64,000 nucleotides of DNA, from positions 1,301,501-1,365,500 of the forward strand of contig NZ_CP058983.1 in NCBI RefSeq assembly GCF_019278465.1, in the 5' to 3' direction. The notes beneath the pieces were generated by a model that did not search any database, was not told the origin of the DNA, and worked only from the letters and a program-made list of their open reading frames with translations. Positions 9,136-18,627 of this stretch are shown one piece after another. This DNA is from Tenacibaculum sp. AHE14PA. GTDB taxonomy: Bacteria > Bacteroidota > Bacteroidia > Flavobacteriales > Flavobacteriaceae. The position numbers and the translations under genes are program-made. Position 1 is the stretch's first letter, and each line of letters starts with the position of its first letter.

Positions 9136-10737
9136 TTAAAAAGGTGTTTTAATATTTAACTCCTTACAATATGAAGCAATACGCTTATCTGTTTCTGCAA
9201 TTTCTATATCTAATGCTATTATTTCATCTGCAACCGCATTAATATCAATAGGTTCTTCTTCTTCAAAAGTATCTACATAACGTGGGATGTTAAGGTTGTA
9301 ATCATTATCAGCTATTTCTTTCAAAGTTGCTCTGTGGCTGTATTTATCTGTAACAACTCTATTTGTATATGTTTCTACAATTTGGTTGATATGCTCTGGT
9401 AGTAGCTTATTGTCTTTTCCTTGTTTTTCAAAATGATTAGAAGCATCAATAAACAATACATCTTCGTTAACTTCTCTACATTTTTTTATTACTAAAATAC
9501 ACGTTGGAATACCAGTACCAAAAAAGATGTTTGCAGGTAAGCCAATTACAGCATCTATATAGTTTCTATCTTCTATTAAATAACGTCTAATATGAGCTTC
9601 TGAACTCCCTCTAAATAATACACCGTGAGGTAATACGGTTGCCATTATACCATTTTCATCTAAATGATGAATCATATGCTGTACAAATGCAAAGTCTGCT
9701 TTTGTTTTAGGTGCTAATTTACCATACTGACTAAATCTATCATCTGTGCTAAAAATACCTTTAGCAGACCACTTTGCCGAAAATGGTGGGTTTGCTACAA
9801 TAGCTTCGGCTTTTAAGTCGATAGCCATATGTTGTGGTTCTTCTAAGGTATCTTCTTGTTTAATATCGAACTCACGATAATTTACATCGTGTAGTATCAT
9901 ATTCATACGTGCTAAGTTATACGTTGTACGGTTTAATTCTTGACCGTAAAACATACCAACATCGTCTACTTCTTTAGCTACACGCAAGAGCAACGAGCCA
10001 CTCCCACACGTTGGGTCATATACTGATTTTAAACGTTTTTTTCGAGTAGTTACTATTTTTGCTAATATGATAGATACTTCTTGAGGCGTATAAAATTCCC
10101 CTGCTTTTTTTCCTGCACTTGCAGCAAACTGCCCAATTAGAAACTCATAAGCATCACCTAATAAATCGCTGTCATTATCCTCTAATCTAAAATCAATTTC
10201 ATCTAAATGTGTAATAATTTTAGCAATGGTTTCATTTTGTGCTTTTACAGTTCTTCCTAATTTACCAGAAGTTAAATCTAAATCTTCAAATAGTTTTACA
10301 AAATCATCTTCAGATTCTGTACCCATTGTACTTTGTTCAATATTGGTAAGAATACGCTCTAAATCTTCAATGATAAAGAATTGCTTTGCTTCGTCATTAT
10401 CGTTGGTTACTATTTCTGAAAGGTTGTTTCCTTTTTGAGCAATAGAGGTAAATAATTCACTTGGTTTTAGGAAGTAACCTAACTCTTTTACGCAGGCTTT
10501 TTTAACTGCTTCAACATATATTTTACCATTTTCTGAATTTTCATCTAACTGCTCATAAGTTAAACCATCTGGTGCTAATATTTTATTAGCGTATAAGTGT
10601 AACTTCTCTGAAAGGTATTTAAAGAATATAAAGCCTAAGATGTAATTTCTGTAATCGTCTGCATCCATTTTGCCACGTAAGAGGTTGGCAATAGCCCATA
10701 ATTGTTTTTCAAGTAGTTTTTTTTGTTCTTCTGACAT
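9136..10737 (-). CDS. hsdM: Type I restriction enzyme M subunit (adenine methylase)
   Basis: 533 aa. An N-terminal HsdM_N bundle is followed by an N6-adenine methylase domain with the AdoMet motif DPTCGSGS at 241-248 and the catalytic NPPF at 316-319. GEFYTPQEV just before it is also typical. It methylates the HsdS target and with HsdR forms the restriction complex. It is the first gene of the R-M operon, separated by 109 bp from the Rep-like gene upstream, where a promoter would be expected. Confidence 0.96.
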   Translation of the reverse strand: MSEEQKKLLEKQLWAIANLLRGKMDADDYRNYILGFIFFKYLSEKLHLYANKILAPDGLTYEQLDENSENGKIYVEAVKKACVKELGYFLKPSELFTSIAQKGNNLSEIVTNDNDEAKQFFIIEDLERILTNIEQSTMGTESEDDFVKLFEDLDLTSGKLGRTVKAQNETIAKIITHLDEIDFRLEDNDSDLLGDAYEFLIGQFAASAGKKAGEFYTPQEVSIILAKIVTTRKKRLKSVYDPTCGSGSLLLRVAKEVDDVGMFYGQELNRTTYNLARMNMILHDVNYREFDIKQEDTLEEPQHMAIDLKAEAIVANPPFSAKWSAKGIFSTDDRFSQYGKLAPKTKADFAFVQHMIHHLDENGIMATVLPHGVLFRGSSEAHIRRYLIEDRNYIDAVIGLPANIFFGTGIPTCILVIKKCREVNEDVLFIDASNHFEKQGKDNKLLPEHINQIVETYTNRVVTDKYSHRATLKEIADNDYNLNIPRYVDTFEEEEPIDINAVADEIIALDIEIAETDKRIASYCKELNIKTPF

Positions 10738-10846
10738 TTAGTTTGGTAGTGTATTTTGAATTGTTAAAAATATAAATATATATTGGTTAAATAATAAGGA
10801 TTTCCTCATTTACTTTTTACCCCTGTTTTATGTTATATTACAAGTA

Positions 10847-11740
10847 CTAAAATAGCGTGTGTTCTATACTTGTTTTTAATCGCTCTTTTAAGTGAATTAG
10901 ATATTTATCGTTTGACAACTTTTTGATTCTATTATACACCTTTCTACGATTGCTAAATGTTTCAGAATGGTCTATTTTATAATGTTGTAATATTTCTTGA
11001 TTTTGAAATAATGCTAATACTTCTTTTTCCTTGTTATTAAGCTGCGATAATGGAATACTTTGTTGCTTTTCTATTTTATCATACTTACCCAATAACTCAT
11101 CTGCTAACATTTGATATTTAGCTTTATCAATTAAATCATTCACCGTGTAGATTCCAATGGAATTTTTACGTTTGTTTAAATTTCGTGTGTAGATTTCTAA
11201 TTCGAATCTAAATATTTGCTTTCCTATTTTTATTCGTTCGTGCGTTTTTACTTCAAAAGTTTTATCATATCCTTTAACGTTATAATCTGTAAGATAGAAT
11301 TTTTTACCGTATTGCTTATTTTCACCTAACATCGGAATTGGTTGTTTACCGTTTAAGCTTAACCAAGTATTTAGAATTGGTTGCGCTTCTTCTTCTATAA
11401 CTGTGCCTACTGCTAAATAATGAATATTAGCATTATAAACATTGAATGGCAAAACACTATCTAATTTCACTAATGCCTTAACGACTTGTGAATAGGTAAA
11501 CAACTCGTAATTATTACCCATATACCATTTTTGTAATGAGTTATTACAAGAGATTATATTTCCTTTTAATTCAAGCCTCAAGTTGCTTACTGTGGTTTCA
11601 TAAGCTTTTACTTGGTTTGTTTTTTTATTGAAAATAGGTGTCCATTTTAAGCCTTTCCAAAAAAATGGACTTTCTTGTTGCTCTATAACTTCTTTAGGTA
11701 ATTGTGTTACTTGATGTTTTAATTTAAGTGTGTCGTACAA
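10847..11740 (-). CDS. Rep-like protein (phage/plasmid replication type)
   Basis: 297 aa starting MYDTLKLK. The overall layout, with a LRLELKGN strand, a RFELEIYTRNL strand and a helical C-terminus, resembles replication proteins of the filamentous-phage CRI/RepA group that often sit next to integrases in Bacteroidota elements. I cannot identify the catalytic tyrosine or HUH motif with certainty. It lies 5 bp downstream of the HTH gene, so the two are probably cotranscribed. It may support extrachromosomal replication of the excised element. An alternative is a mobilisation accessory protein. Confidence 0.5.
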   Translation of the reverse strand: MYDTLKLKHQVTQLPKEVIEQQESPFFWKGLKWTPIFNKKTNQVKAYETTVSNLRLELKGNIISCNNSLQKWYMGNNYELFTYSQVVKALVKLDSVLPFNVYNANIHYLAVGTVIEEEAQPILNTWLSLNGKQPIPMLGENKQYGKKFYLTDYNVKGYDKTFEVKTHERIKIGKQIFRFELEIYTRNLNKRKNSIGIYTVNDLIDKAKYQMLADELLGKYDKIEKQQSIPLSQLNNKEKEVLALFQNQEILQHYKIDHSETFSNRRKVYNRIKKLSNDKYLIHLKERLKTSIEHTLF

Positions 11741-11745
11741 AACGA

Positions 11746-12030
11746 CTACCTTTTATTTTTAAAGGCTTTATTGTAGTTTTTATCCAGTAAGACTTCTACA
11801 TCTTTCATCTTGTAGTAAATTTTACTACCTATTTGAGAAAATGATACTTTGCCTTCGTCTCGCCAAGTTTGAGCTGTACGTTTGCTAATATTCATTAGCT
11901 GGATAAACTCTTGATTATCGAGAAAGGTTTCGTGTGATGGTTTTTGATTAGATTCTAAAGTAGAATTTAATTTGTCTAATCTTGATACTAAATTGTTGTA
12001 CTGTTCTTTTGTTAAAATTACTGCTTCCAT
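11746..12030 (-). CDS. Excisionase-like HTH_17 protein
   Basis: 94 aa. A winged-helix block contains FIQLMNISKRTAQTWRDEG and KVSFSQIGSKIYYKMKDVE, typical of the helix-turn-helix proteins that accompany Bacteroidota integrases and act as excisionase or regulator. The N-terminal 30 residues form a probable coiled coil. It is followed after 5 bp by the Rep-like gene. A role in excision is inferred from position. Confidence 0.75.
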   Translation of the reverse strand: MEAVILTKEQYNNLVSRLDKLNSTLESNQKPSHETFLDNQEFIQLMNISKRTAQTWRDEGKVSFSQIGSKIYYKMKDVEVLLDKNYNKAFKNKR

Positions 12031-12131
12031 TTACTTAATTTTTAATGTTACTAATTATTTCTGTAACAAATATTAAGCTCTGGATAGGTACTTATAAGGC
12101 TGACCTTATAAGACCTTTTATTGACTGTATT

Positions 12132-14180
12132 TTAATGAAGTGGATTGTCTTTTATGTATTGTTTTGCCTTTTTATGATAGTCATCTGATGTTTTTGACCA
12201 ATCTAATTTTGATTTTAATTCTAAGTTAATTTGATTGGCTATTATATCACATAATCTTTTTAAACTCAATTTTGGAATAATATGCTCTTCTCTTAATGCT
12301 TCTATTACACCTCTTACCGTGCCTTTACTTCTGTCTCCTAAATTATACACACCATCTTTTGTAATTGCTAAATCTTCAAGTATTTTTAGAATATAATCCT
12401 GCTTCTCTTGATTTACAAATGTTTTAAAACTATCCGTTTCTTTTTCTAACGATAAAGGTTCTGTATGATTGGGTAATAAAGTGACAGGACTAATTTGTAC
12501 TGTTTCTTTTATAAATTCTGCTTCTATGAATAAAAACTCTTTAAATAGATTTGGGTATTTATCTTCTTTTTCTTTAAAATCCTTTTTTCTATCAACTAAA
12601 GTTCTAAACTTCAATTCTCTATGCCTTAACTCTTTTAATTTACTTTGTATATATAATACTTTATTGTTTGGTTCTGCATTATCTAAAACATCTTGCAAAC
12701 GTGATATACTTTTCTCAAATATTCTACTATACTTTTCACGATGATTATAAAAATGAATATCTAAAGGCAATGAAGTGCTATACATTTCTTTAAAAAAAGA
12801 ATCCATTGCTTCATCTAATTCAATTGACAAGTCTTTATCTAATACCATATCGTTAGTTAAGGATAAAATCATTAAATGTGAAGTCGTATCTTTTTTGAAG
12901 TAGATAGTTTTTGTAGCAAACACCTCATTAAACGTTAAAGAAATATGCCAACTGATATTTTGTAAAATATAGGCTTCTTTTAGATTCTTTAAATATGCTT
13001 CTTCTTCATTATTAAATAATGCATTTATTTTAAAATCTGATATAAGCGGATTTCTATTTTCATCCCTTAATAGATAAAAAATTTGCTTATTGTCAATGGT
13101 GTTATATTTATCTATTTGCTTTTCAAACTCATTTCTTAAATACTTACGAATCTCTTTTTTGCTTTGCGCTGAATCAAATACAAAATCTTGTATCTCATTA
13201 ATTATAGGTTGTAGTTCTTTTTCTGCTTCTGCTATTTTTTGATTTAACAAATCTTCCCAAACAGGATATTTAAAAGGCTCTTGAATAGATTTACCTTTAA
13301 CAATATCTTTTAACCAAGATAAGAACACGTCAAGCGTGTAAAACACTATATATTCATTACTAAACAGCGTTTTTGGCTCACTTGACAACTTAGTTAACAC
13401 TTTACCTACTGTTGATGGATTTAAGCGTCTAAACTCTATTCTGTCGTTAAAAAAAGATGGGTAATTATATAATAATAATTCATCATTAAAATTATCTATA
13501 TCAAAACCTTTAAAAGCAAAGAGTTTAGATAGTATTCTTTTTATCTCTTTAGCATCGCTTAATGATTCTATTAATTCTTCTTCAAGTATTTGAATCTGCT
13601 GATTAAGAAACTCTAAAGGTTCATCTATTTTAGAACAATATTCTTGATGATTTTTTACTAATAATTCAACCTCATAAGAAACTACTTTTATAAGTCTATC
13701 AGATTGCCAAGTAACCATTTTATAATAGTCCTCTTTTTCTATATTATACTGGTTATCGTAGGTAATAAGATATTTACATTCTTTACCAGATAAAAAATCA
13801 TTATAAGTAAACTTTGGTATTTGTTTTCTTAAATCACGAACCCTTTTATGTATTAAATAATTAATCTTACCTAAATAAATAGCTTCTTTTAATTCGGCAA
13901 ATTCATCTACATTCAATAAAAAATATCTACTTGAAAATTGTGAAAGCAACCAATCTTTTGAGCTGTGATTTTTTACATAATATGGATGTTTATTTTTATC
14001 AATTAAATCTTCAATTCTGTTTTCTTCAGATATTAGAAACTTAAATTCGTCAAAGTGTTCGAGGTTCTCAATCTTATTTAAAACGTTAGTTTTAAAATCT
14101 TGTTCTGCTGTTTGTACTGCTTCAGAATGAATGGTATCAAATTGAGCCTTTAAAATAGTATTGATTGGTTTATTAAACAT
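12132..14180 (-). CDS. Large unknown protein next to integrase
   Basis: 682 aa, rich in K, E, L and N, with long predicted helices and no signal peptide. I do not recognise a domain. The C-terminal part (ILKILEDLAITKDGVYNLGD onwards) has the look of a regulatory or DNA-binding domain found in proteins of Bacteroides-type elements. It starts 3 bp after the recombinase gene ends, so the two are probably one transcript. It may help integration or regulate transfer; function is unknown. Confidence 0.55.
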   Translation of the reverse strand: MFNKPINTILKAQFDTIHSEAVQTAEQDFKTNVLNKIENLEHFDEFKFLISEENRIEDLIDKNKHPYYVKNHSSKDWLLSQFSSRYFLLNVDEFAELKEAIYLGKINYLIHKRVRDLRKQIPKFTYNDFLSGKECKYLITYDNQYNIEKEDYYKMVTWQSDRLIKVVSYEVELLVKNHQEYCSKIDEPLEFLNQQIQILEEELIESLSDAKEIKRILSKLFAFKGFDIDNFNDELLLYNYPSFFNDRIEFRRLNPSTVGKVLTKLSSEPKTLFSNEYIVFYTLDVFLSWLKDIVKGKSIQEPFKYPVWEDLLNQKIAEAEKELQPIINEIQDFVFDSAQSKKEIRKYLRNEFEKQIDKYNTIDNKQIFYLLRDENRNPLISDFKINALFNNEEEAYLKNLKEAYILQNISWHISLTFNEVFATKTIYFKKDTTSHLMILSLTNDMVLDKDLSIELDEAMDSFFKEMYSTSLPLDIHFYNHREKYSRIFEKSISRLQDVLDNAEPNNKVLYIQSKLKELRHRELKFRTLVDRKKDFKEKEDKYPNLFKEFLFIEAEFIKETVQISPVTLLPNHTEPLSLEKETDSFKTFVNQEKQDYILKILEDLAITKDGVYNLGDRSKGTVRGVIEALREEHIIPKLSLKRLCDIIANQINLELKSKLDWSKTSDDYHKKAKQYIKDNPLH

Positions 14181-14183
14181 ATT

Positions 14184-15401
14184 TTAATTGATGTATTTAT
14201 CTACTGCATTATCTAATTCACTACTTATAATTTTTGCATATACTTGTGTTATTCCAATATCGGAATGGTCCATTAATTTAGATACGTGTTCTATTCGCAT
14301 ACCATTATTTAATGCTCTGGTAGCAAATGTATGTCTGCTAATATGAAAGGTTAAAGAAAACGGTAATTCTAAAGTTTTACCCATTTTAGTTAAATACATA
14401 TTGCTTAACGCTATTGCTTGTCTTACTACTTTTGCTCTTTGTTCTCTGTCTGTAAAATAATCGTTATCAATATTTGCGAAAGGAAATATTATATCGTTTT
14501 GATTTACATTTTCAGTTTTATATTTTTCTAAAATATCAATTGCAATTTGCCCAATTCTAAGACTATGCTGTCTGTTTGTTTTGCGTATTGTCTTAGTTAT
14601 TTTATGCGTTTTAGCATTGTAATTATTCCACTTTAATTCTATTATATCGCCAAACCTTAAACCACCTGAAAAGACAGAAAACAGAAACATATCTTTTATG
14701 ATTTGTGCCTTTGCTTTATCTGAAACCTCTAATTTAATAAAAGCTTCTAATTGTTCGGTAGTTAAAAAACGTTTTGTGCTTTTTGCTTTCTTGACTTTAA
14801 ATTTACTAAAAGGAAAATGATTTAACGGTATTAAATCTTCTCTCTGCGCTTCTTTAAACATTAGGTTAAGAATCTTTAAAGAAAAATTTATCGTCGTGTT
14901 ATTGTTACCTAAAGTAGTGCTACAGTAACCTGCATAATCTTTTAATGTGGTTACCGTAATATCATCGAACATTAATTCTTTATGACCTATAAACTTTTCA
15001 AACTTTTTAAGATAGTTCTTGTAGTTGTTATATGTTGATAGTGCTAAAGTGTCTTTTTGTTTTTCGCATCGGTTGTATGCATACTCAAAGAAATTAACTA
15101 AAGGTTTTCCCTTGATAGCTTCTTTTAATTTTCTTGCCGATGTTGATTGATTTTTAGTTTCTAAATCTGCTATTTGCCCCTGAGCATCTGCAACCTTTTG
15201 AGAGATGTATTTATTTAGTCGTGTAGAATTACTATGATTTTTCTTTACTTTTTGCTTATCCTCATCCCATTCGTTAGGCTCTAATTTTAAGCTTAAAGAA
15301 ATAAATTTAGTTTTTCGGTCTTTTATCACTCTTAAATATAAAGGTGCTTTTCCAGACTTATCGACTTTATATTTTTTTAATATTAATTTTATTGAAGCCA
15401 T
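14184..15401 (-). CDS. Tyrosine recombinase (ICE/IME-type integrase)
   Basis: 405 aa. An N-terminal arm-binding domain (about 1-90), a SAM-like core-binding domain (about 100-190) and a catalytic domain with R249 (SGGLRFGD), H353 and R356 (HISRH), H379 and nucleophile Y388 (VYAKI). The layout matches integrases of Bacteroidota ICEs and IMEs, not IntI: it has an arm-binding domain and I see no IntI-specific insertion. It lies 180 bp from the right core repeat and is the obvious enzyme for moving the 63-15593 element. It is not assumed to recombine the cassettes. Confidence 0.93.
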   Translation of the reverse strand: MASIKLILKKYKVDKSGKAPLYLRVIKDRKTKFISLSLKLEPNEWDEDKQKVKKNHSNSTRLNKYISQKVADAQGQIADLETKNQSTSARKLKEAIKGKPLVNFFEYAYNRCEKQKDTLALSTYNNYKNYLKKFEKFIGHKELMFDDITVTTLKDYAGYCSTTLGNNNTTINFSLKILNLMFKEAQREDLIPLNHFPFSKFKVKKAKSTKRFLTTEQLEAFIKLEVSDKAKAQIIKDMFLFSVFSGGLRFGDIIELKWNNYNAKTHKITKTIRKTNRQHSLRIGQIAIDILEKYKTENVNQNDIIFPFANIDNDYFTDREQRAKVVRQAIALSNMYLTKMGKTLELPFSLTFHISRHTFATRALNNGMRIEHVSKLMDHSDIGITQVYAKIISSELDNAVDKYIN

Positions 15402-15448
15402 AACTTATTGATTTAGAATAGGTGCAATGGGATGCAAACGAATACTAA

Positions 15449-15468
15449 AGTACAACAATAGGTACAAC
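15449..15468. repeat. Candidate recombinase arm-binding repeat, right
   Basis: Two GTACAAC units, near-identical to the pair at 135-154 and in direct orientation, lying between the integrase gene start and the right core repeat. Confidence 0.5.
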
Positions 15469-15581
15469 AAACAATGCTTTTTATTGTATTTTATTACATT
15501 ATTTTGCATTACACAAAACAACAAAACCCTTTATTTATAAGGGTTTAAGTGAAATTAAAAGAAATAGGATATAATAGCTAG

Positions 15582-15710
15582 ACAACACCGTGTATAATTA
15601 ATGGCTAGTTCTAGCTTACTTACGAAAATCCTCGCGGATTTTCTATTTGGTTTGTATTTGCTAAATTAGGTGCTTGAACACGCCACTAATCATACACAAA
15701 CACGTTGTAT
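15582..15710 (+). repeat. attC-like site 1, right part (also attR)
   Basis: The sequence starts at the 12-bp core repeat and runs through the central hairpin (GAAAATCC / GGATTTTC) to R' gttgtattta at 15704. The R'' part lies at 61-67 on the other side of the integrative element. Together they form a normal 124-bp-class site. Confidence 0.85.
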
Positions 15711-15713
15711 TTA

Positions 15714-16203
15714 ACGGCGGAATTTCAGCCAGAAATTCCTAATTTGTGTTTTAGGAGTTCTAAAAAGTAAATTAACATAATTATACGCCGAAAAGAAATA
15801 CTCAAAAGCTAAAAATGAAAATATATTCTCCTCCATTTTAAGAGAAAATTGCACCGTTAAAAATTATTTAAGACTAGTTTAGAAATAGAATGAAAAATTA
15901 AAGATTCATTTAAAACTTAAAATTTGAGCGGGAAAAAAATCTGTGGAAAGAAAGGATTTTAGCGCAACGGCGGAGATCTAAAAATTGAATAAAACGGAAA
16001 AATTAAAGAATCATTTAAAAATAAAATTTGAGCTGGAAAAAAACTGTGGAGAGAAAAGATTTTAGCACAACAGCGGAATTTAAAGCAGAAAACAGGAAAC
16101 AGGAAATTTGAGCATTGAAAGCGGGAAAAATATTGAGCTTTGAAGCGGGAAAAAAGAGCGGAATAAAATTTCAAGTAGAAAGATTATTTAGAACTCAAAA
16201 CCG
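15714..16203. other. ORF-less cassette C2
   Basis: About 490 bp between R' at 15704 and R'' at 16204-16213, with no convincing gene; a minus-strand frame at 15959-16174 has implausible composition. It contains an imperfect tandem duplication of about 85 bp (about 15887-15972 and 15989-16076) sharing blocks such as AAAATTTGAGC and GATTTTAGC. Scattered GCGGAATTT words recall the ORF-less cassette family elsewhere in the array. Confidence 0.6.
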
Positions 16204-16206
16204 CTA

Positions 16207-16340
16207 AATACAACACCGTATATAATTTATTGCTGGTGATTTACAAACTTACGAAAATCCTTGGCGGATTTTCTATTCTGTTTTTATTTACTATTTTAGG
16301 TGCTTCAAAAACGCAACAAATCATATACAAAACGTTGGGT
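16207..16340 (+). repeat. attC-like site 2
   Basis: R'' taaatacaac is the exact complement of the C2 start gttgtattta at 15704. R' gttgggtgta at 16334 opens C3. Arms GTATATAATTTATTGC and GCAACAAATCATATAC differ from perfect pairing at two A/C positions. Confidence 0.9.
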
Positions 16341-16354
16341 GTAATTTGAAAAAA

Positions 16355-17164
16355 ATGAAAAAAGAAATAAAAATAGACACATTTGAAGAAATACTTATTC
16401 GTTCATCTATTCAAGTATATACAATGGTAAACAAAGAGGAAAATCCGTCAGGATTTGGCTCTGGGTTTATTATTAATCACAAGAATAAATATTTTTTCAT
16501 TACCGTATTTCACGTTATAAGAGATGAAGTCGAAACCTTTTTAGAAACTAATTTACCTCCTAAAGATAACAAGCAATCTCTGCAACCAATAGGTGGAATT
16601 TATTCATTTAACCTATTAAAGGCTTCTCCAAATATATCTGCAGAAGGACTTGAAGAATTATTAACAGAACCTGGTGAAATAATTGACATCGCTTTTTCTG
16701 AATACATACCAGAAAAAATGGGTCCTTTAATGCAGAAAGGAATAGATTTCGGAGCATTTAAAGTGGAAAAAGGGATCAAAATAACTCTTGATGAAAACCA
16801 TATTTCAGAACCTAATACTGACAATAGTTATGGTGTTTTTGGAAACATTGGACATCATTACAAAGGAGTGAATTTAGTTTCTTCGCCAAAATTAGTGAAT
16901 AATTTAAAATATCATAAAACTTTTGGAGATTTCCACAAGTTTTTACTTCCCACAATAATAAAAGAAAAAGAAGAATTTGAAGGTTGCAGTGGAGCTCCAA
17001 TTATTGATTCACTTGGAAATGTTGTAGCAATAGCTTGTAAGGTAGCTACTGGAACTAAATTAGTCTATGGTTTCTCTATATCTAAATGTATACAGTTAAT
17101 TGATTACACGATAAGAATAGATGAAATAAATGAATTAACAAAAAATAAAAAGCAGAACAATTAA
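16355..17164 (+). CDS. Trypsin-like serine protease (cassette C3)
   Basis: 269 aa from ATG 16355; an in-frame TTG at 16346 is possible. The segment GSGFIINHKNKYFFITVFHV carries the catalytic His region and EGCSGAPII the nucleophilic Ser in the GxSGxP context of trypsin-like folds. An acidic region around IDIAFSEY may supply Asp. There is no signal peptide, so it is probably cytoplasmic. Such standalone proteases occur in defence islands as effector or sensor proteases; that role is inferred from company only. Its stop codon is 6 bp before the R'' box of site 3. Confidence 0.75.
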   Translation: MKKEIKIDTFEEILIRSSIQVYTMVNKEENPSGFGSGFIINHKNKYFFITVFHVIRDEVETFLETNLPPKDNKQSLQPIGGIYSFNLLKASPNISAEGLEELLTEPGEIIDIAFSEYIPEKMGPLMQKGIDFGAFKVEKGIKITLDENHISEPNTDNSYGVFGNIGHHYKGVNLVSSPKLVNNLKYHKTFGDFHKFLLPTIIKEKEEFEGCSGAPIIDSLGNVVAIACKVATGTKLVYGFSISKCIQLIDYTIRIDEINELTKNKKQNN

Positions 17165-17173
17165 AAAAACTAC

Positions 17174-17306
17174 ACCCAACACCGTGTATAATTAATTGCT
17201 TGGTTTTAGCCAATTTACGAAAGTCCTCGCGGACTTTCTATCTGTGTTTTATTTACTAACTTTAGTGCTTAAAACACGCAACTAACCATACACAACAACG
17301 TTGTGT
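17174..17306 (+). repeat. attC-like site 3
   Basis: R'' tacacccaac is the exact complement of the C3 start gttgggtgta. R' gttgtgtgta at 17300 opens C4. The central hairpin is GAAAGTCC / GGACTTTC, a compensatory variant of the usual GAAAATCC / GGATTTTC. Confidence 0.9.
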
Positions 17307-17352
17307 GTAATTATGACCCGTCCTGAAATAAGGCTACATAATATTAAACATT

Positions 17353-18575
17353 ATGTACAGAAATGACAAAGTAATTAGACGTTACAGTGAACCTTTTAAA
17401 TTAAAAATATTAGCCGAACTTGCCATCGGAAAACACACAAAGAGCGAACTTTGTAAACTCTACTCTATTGCTCCTACAACAGTAAATGTGTGGATTAAGA
17501 AGTACAATCGTAAAGACTTAATGAATACCAGAGTAAAAGTGGAAACTAAAGACGAAATATCTAGAATTAAAGCACTTCAAAAAGAGGTTGAACAGCTTAA
17601 AAAACTACTCCTAAAAAAAGATATCGATGCTATGGTAGAAGAATCCTATCTTGAAGTAGCTGCTGAAGATTTAGGCTATAAATCTATCGCTGAACTAAAA
17701 AAAAAGTTAAGTATAAAGCCTTAATTAAAGCTAAAGAAAAATCTAAGGGATTTGCTTCTTTAAAGACTATAACCCATTGTTTTGGTCATAAGCGTGACGC
17801 GTATTATAAATACAAATCTAGAGCTGATAAACGTTTAAAACTAGAACAACAAATTATTAACATCGTTAAAAAAAGACGCAAATCCCTTCCTAGAGAAGGT
17901 GTAAGAAAACTCGTAAAATCGTTAAATATAGATTTTAATAAAGCTAATATTAAAGTTGGCAGAGATACTTTATTTAAGGTGCTTAGAAAGCATCAAATGT
18001 TAACCCTTAGAAGAAAAACAAATGCTAGAACCACGAACTCTTATCATCGTTTTTATAAATATAACAACATCATAAAAGACCTGGAAGTTACTAGAAATAA
18101 CCAAGTTTGGGTATCTGATATCACATACATTAGAACCGTAAAAGGGTTTTGCTATTTGGCTTTAATAACTGATATGCATTCTAGAAAAATAGTAGGTTAC
18201 GACCTAAGTGATAGTTTGGAGTTAAAAGGATGTGTAAGAGCTCTTAATAAGGCTATTTATCAAGCTAAAAACATTAAACAACTTATTCATCATTCAGACA
18301 GAGGAATACAGTATTGTAGTAATGTATACACACAAATACTCAAAAGAAAAAAGATAAGTATTAGTATGACCGAACAAAATCATTGTTATGAAAATGCGAT
18401 AGCCGAACGCATAAATGGTATTTTAAAAGATGAATTTTATCTAGACCAAACCTTTGATAACGTGGCACAAGCAAAGAGAGCGGCAAAAAATGCAATTAAT
18501 TTATACAACGAAATAAGATTACACTTATCTTTAGACTATAAAACACCTAATATGGTATATCAATTATCAGCTTAA
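17353..18575 (+). CDS. IS3-family transposase OrfAB (programmed -1 frameshift)
   Basis: OrfA (17353-17724, 123 aa) has an HTH (FKLKILAELA...APTTVNVWIKKY) and a leucine-zipper-like KEVEQLKKLLLKK. At 17700-17706 the slippery heptamer A AAA AAG is in the correct phase. A -1 shift continues into OrfB to 18575, which carries the DDE integrase core: VWVSDITYIRT (D), HHSDRGIQY (D) and ENAIAERINGILKDEF (E). The visible ATG at 17979 is only the first in-frame one of OrfB. The element looks intact and potentially active. Confidence 0.92.
17700..17706 (+). promoter_or_regulatory. -1 ribosomal frameshift heptamer
   Basis: A AAA AAG lies within a run of nine A, in phase with OrfA, shortly before the OrfA stop. 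It is the standard slippery motif of IS3-family elements. Confidence 0.85.
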
Positions 18576-18627
18576 AATCAATTTTAACCTGTAGCCATAT
18601 TTCAGGACAAGACATTAAAAAAAAATA

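Larger units (their letters stand above)
63..15593. mobile_element. Integrative element carrying type I R-M, inserted in an attC-like site
   Basis: The element is bounded by identical 12-bp repeats ACAACACCGTGT at 63-74 and 15582-15593. Its tyrosine recombinase gene lies just inside the right end, as is usual for ICEs and IMEs. Near-identical 20-bp candidate arm sites sit inside both ends (135-154 and 15449-15468). Joining the outer flanks rebuilds one complete attC-like site, so the insertion is in that site. No relaxase or conjugation genes are seen, so it is probably a mobilizable or passively moved element. Cargo is hsdM/S/R, a probable toxin-antitoxin-chaperone trio and an Abi_2 protein. 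The ends are inferred; sequencing an empty site would settle them. Confidence 0.8.
17318..18610 (+). mobile_element. IS3-family insertion sequence in cassette C4
   Basis: 19-bp terminal inverted repeats with one mismatch lie at 17320-17338 (GTCCTGAAATAAGGCTACA) and 18590-18608. A possible 3-bp target duplication GAC lies at 17315-17317 and 18611-18613. It encodes a two-frame transposase. It separates the start of C4 from its kinase gene, so it may cut the kinase off from upstream transcription or provide a new promoter. A degenerate copy of its left end occurs at 63843-63870. Confidence 0.88.

Noticed and set aside
14184..15401. The tyrosine recombinase as the integron integrase of the array
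   Set aside because: It has an N-terminal arm-binding domain and ICE/IME layout, lies inside an element bordered by its own direct repeats, and that element interrupts an attC-like site. It moves the element, not demonstrably the cassettes.
15959..16174. 71-aa minus-strand frame in cassette C2
   Set aside because: Phe/Ser/Cys-rich translation of a purine-rich repeat; no start context or homology, and it runs through the internal duplication.
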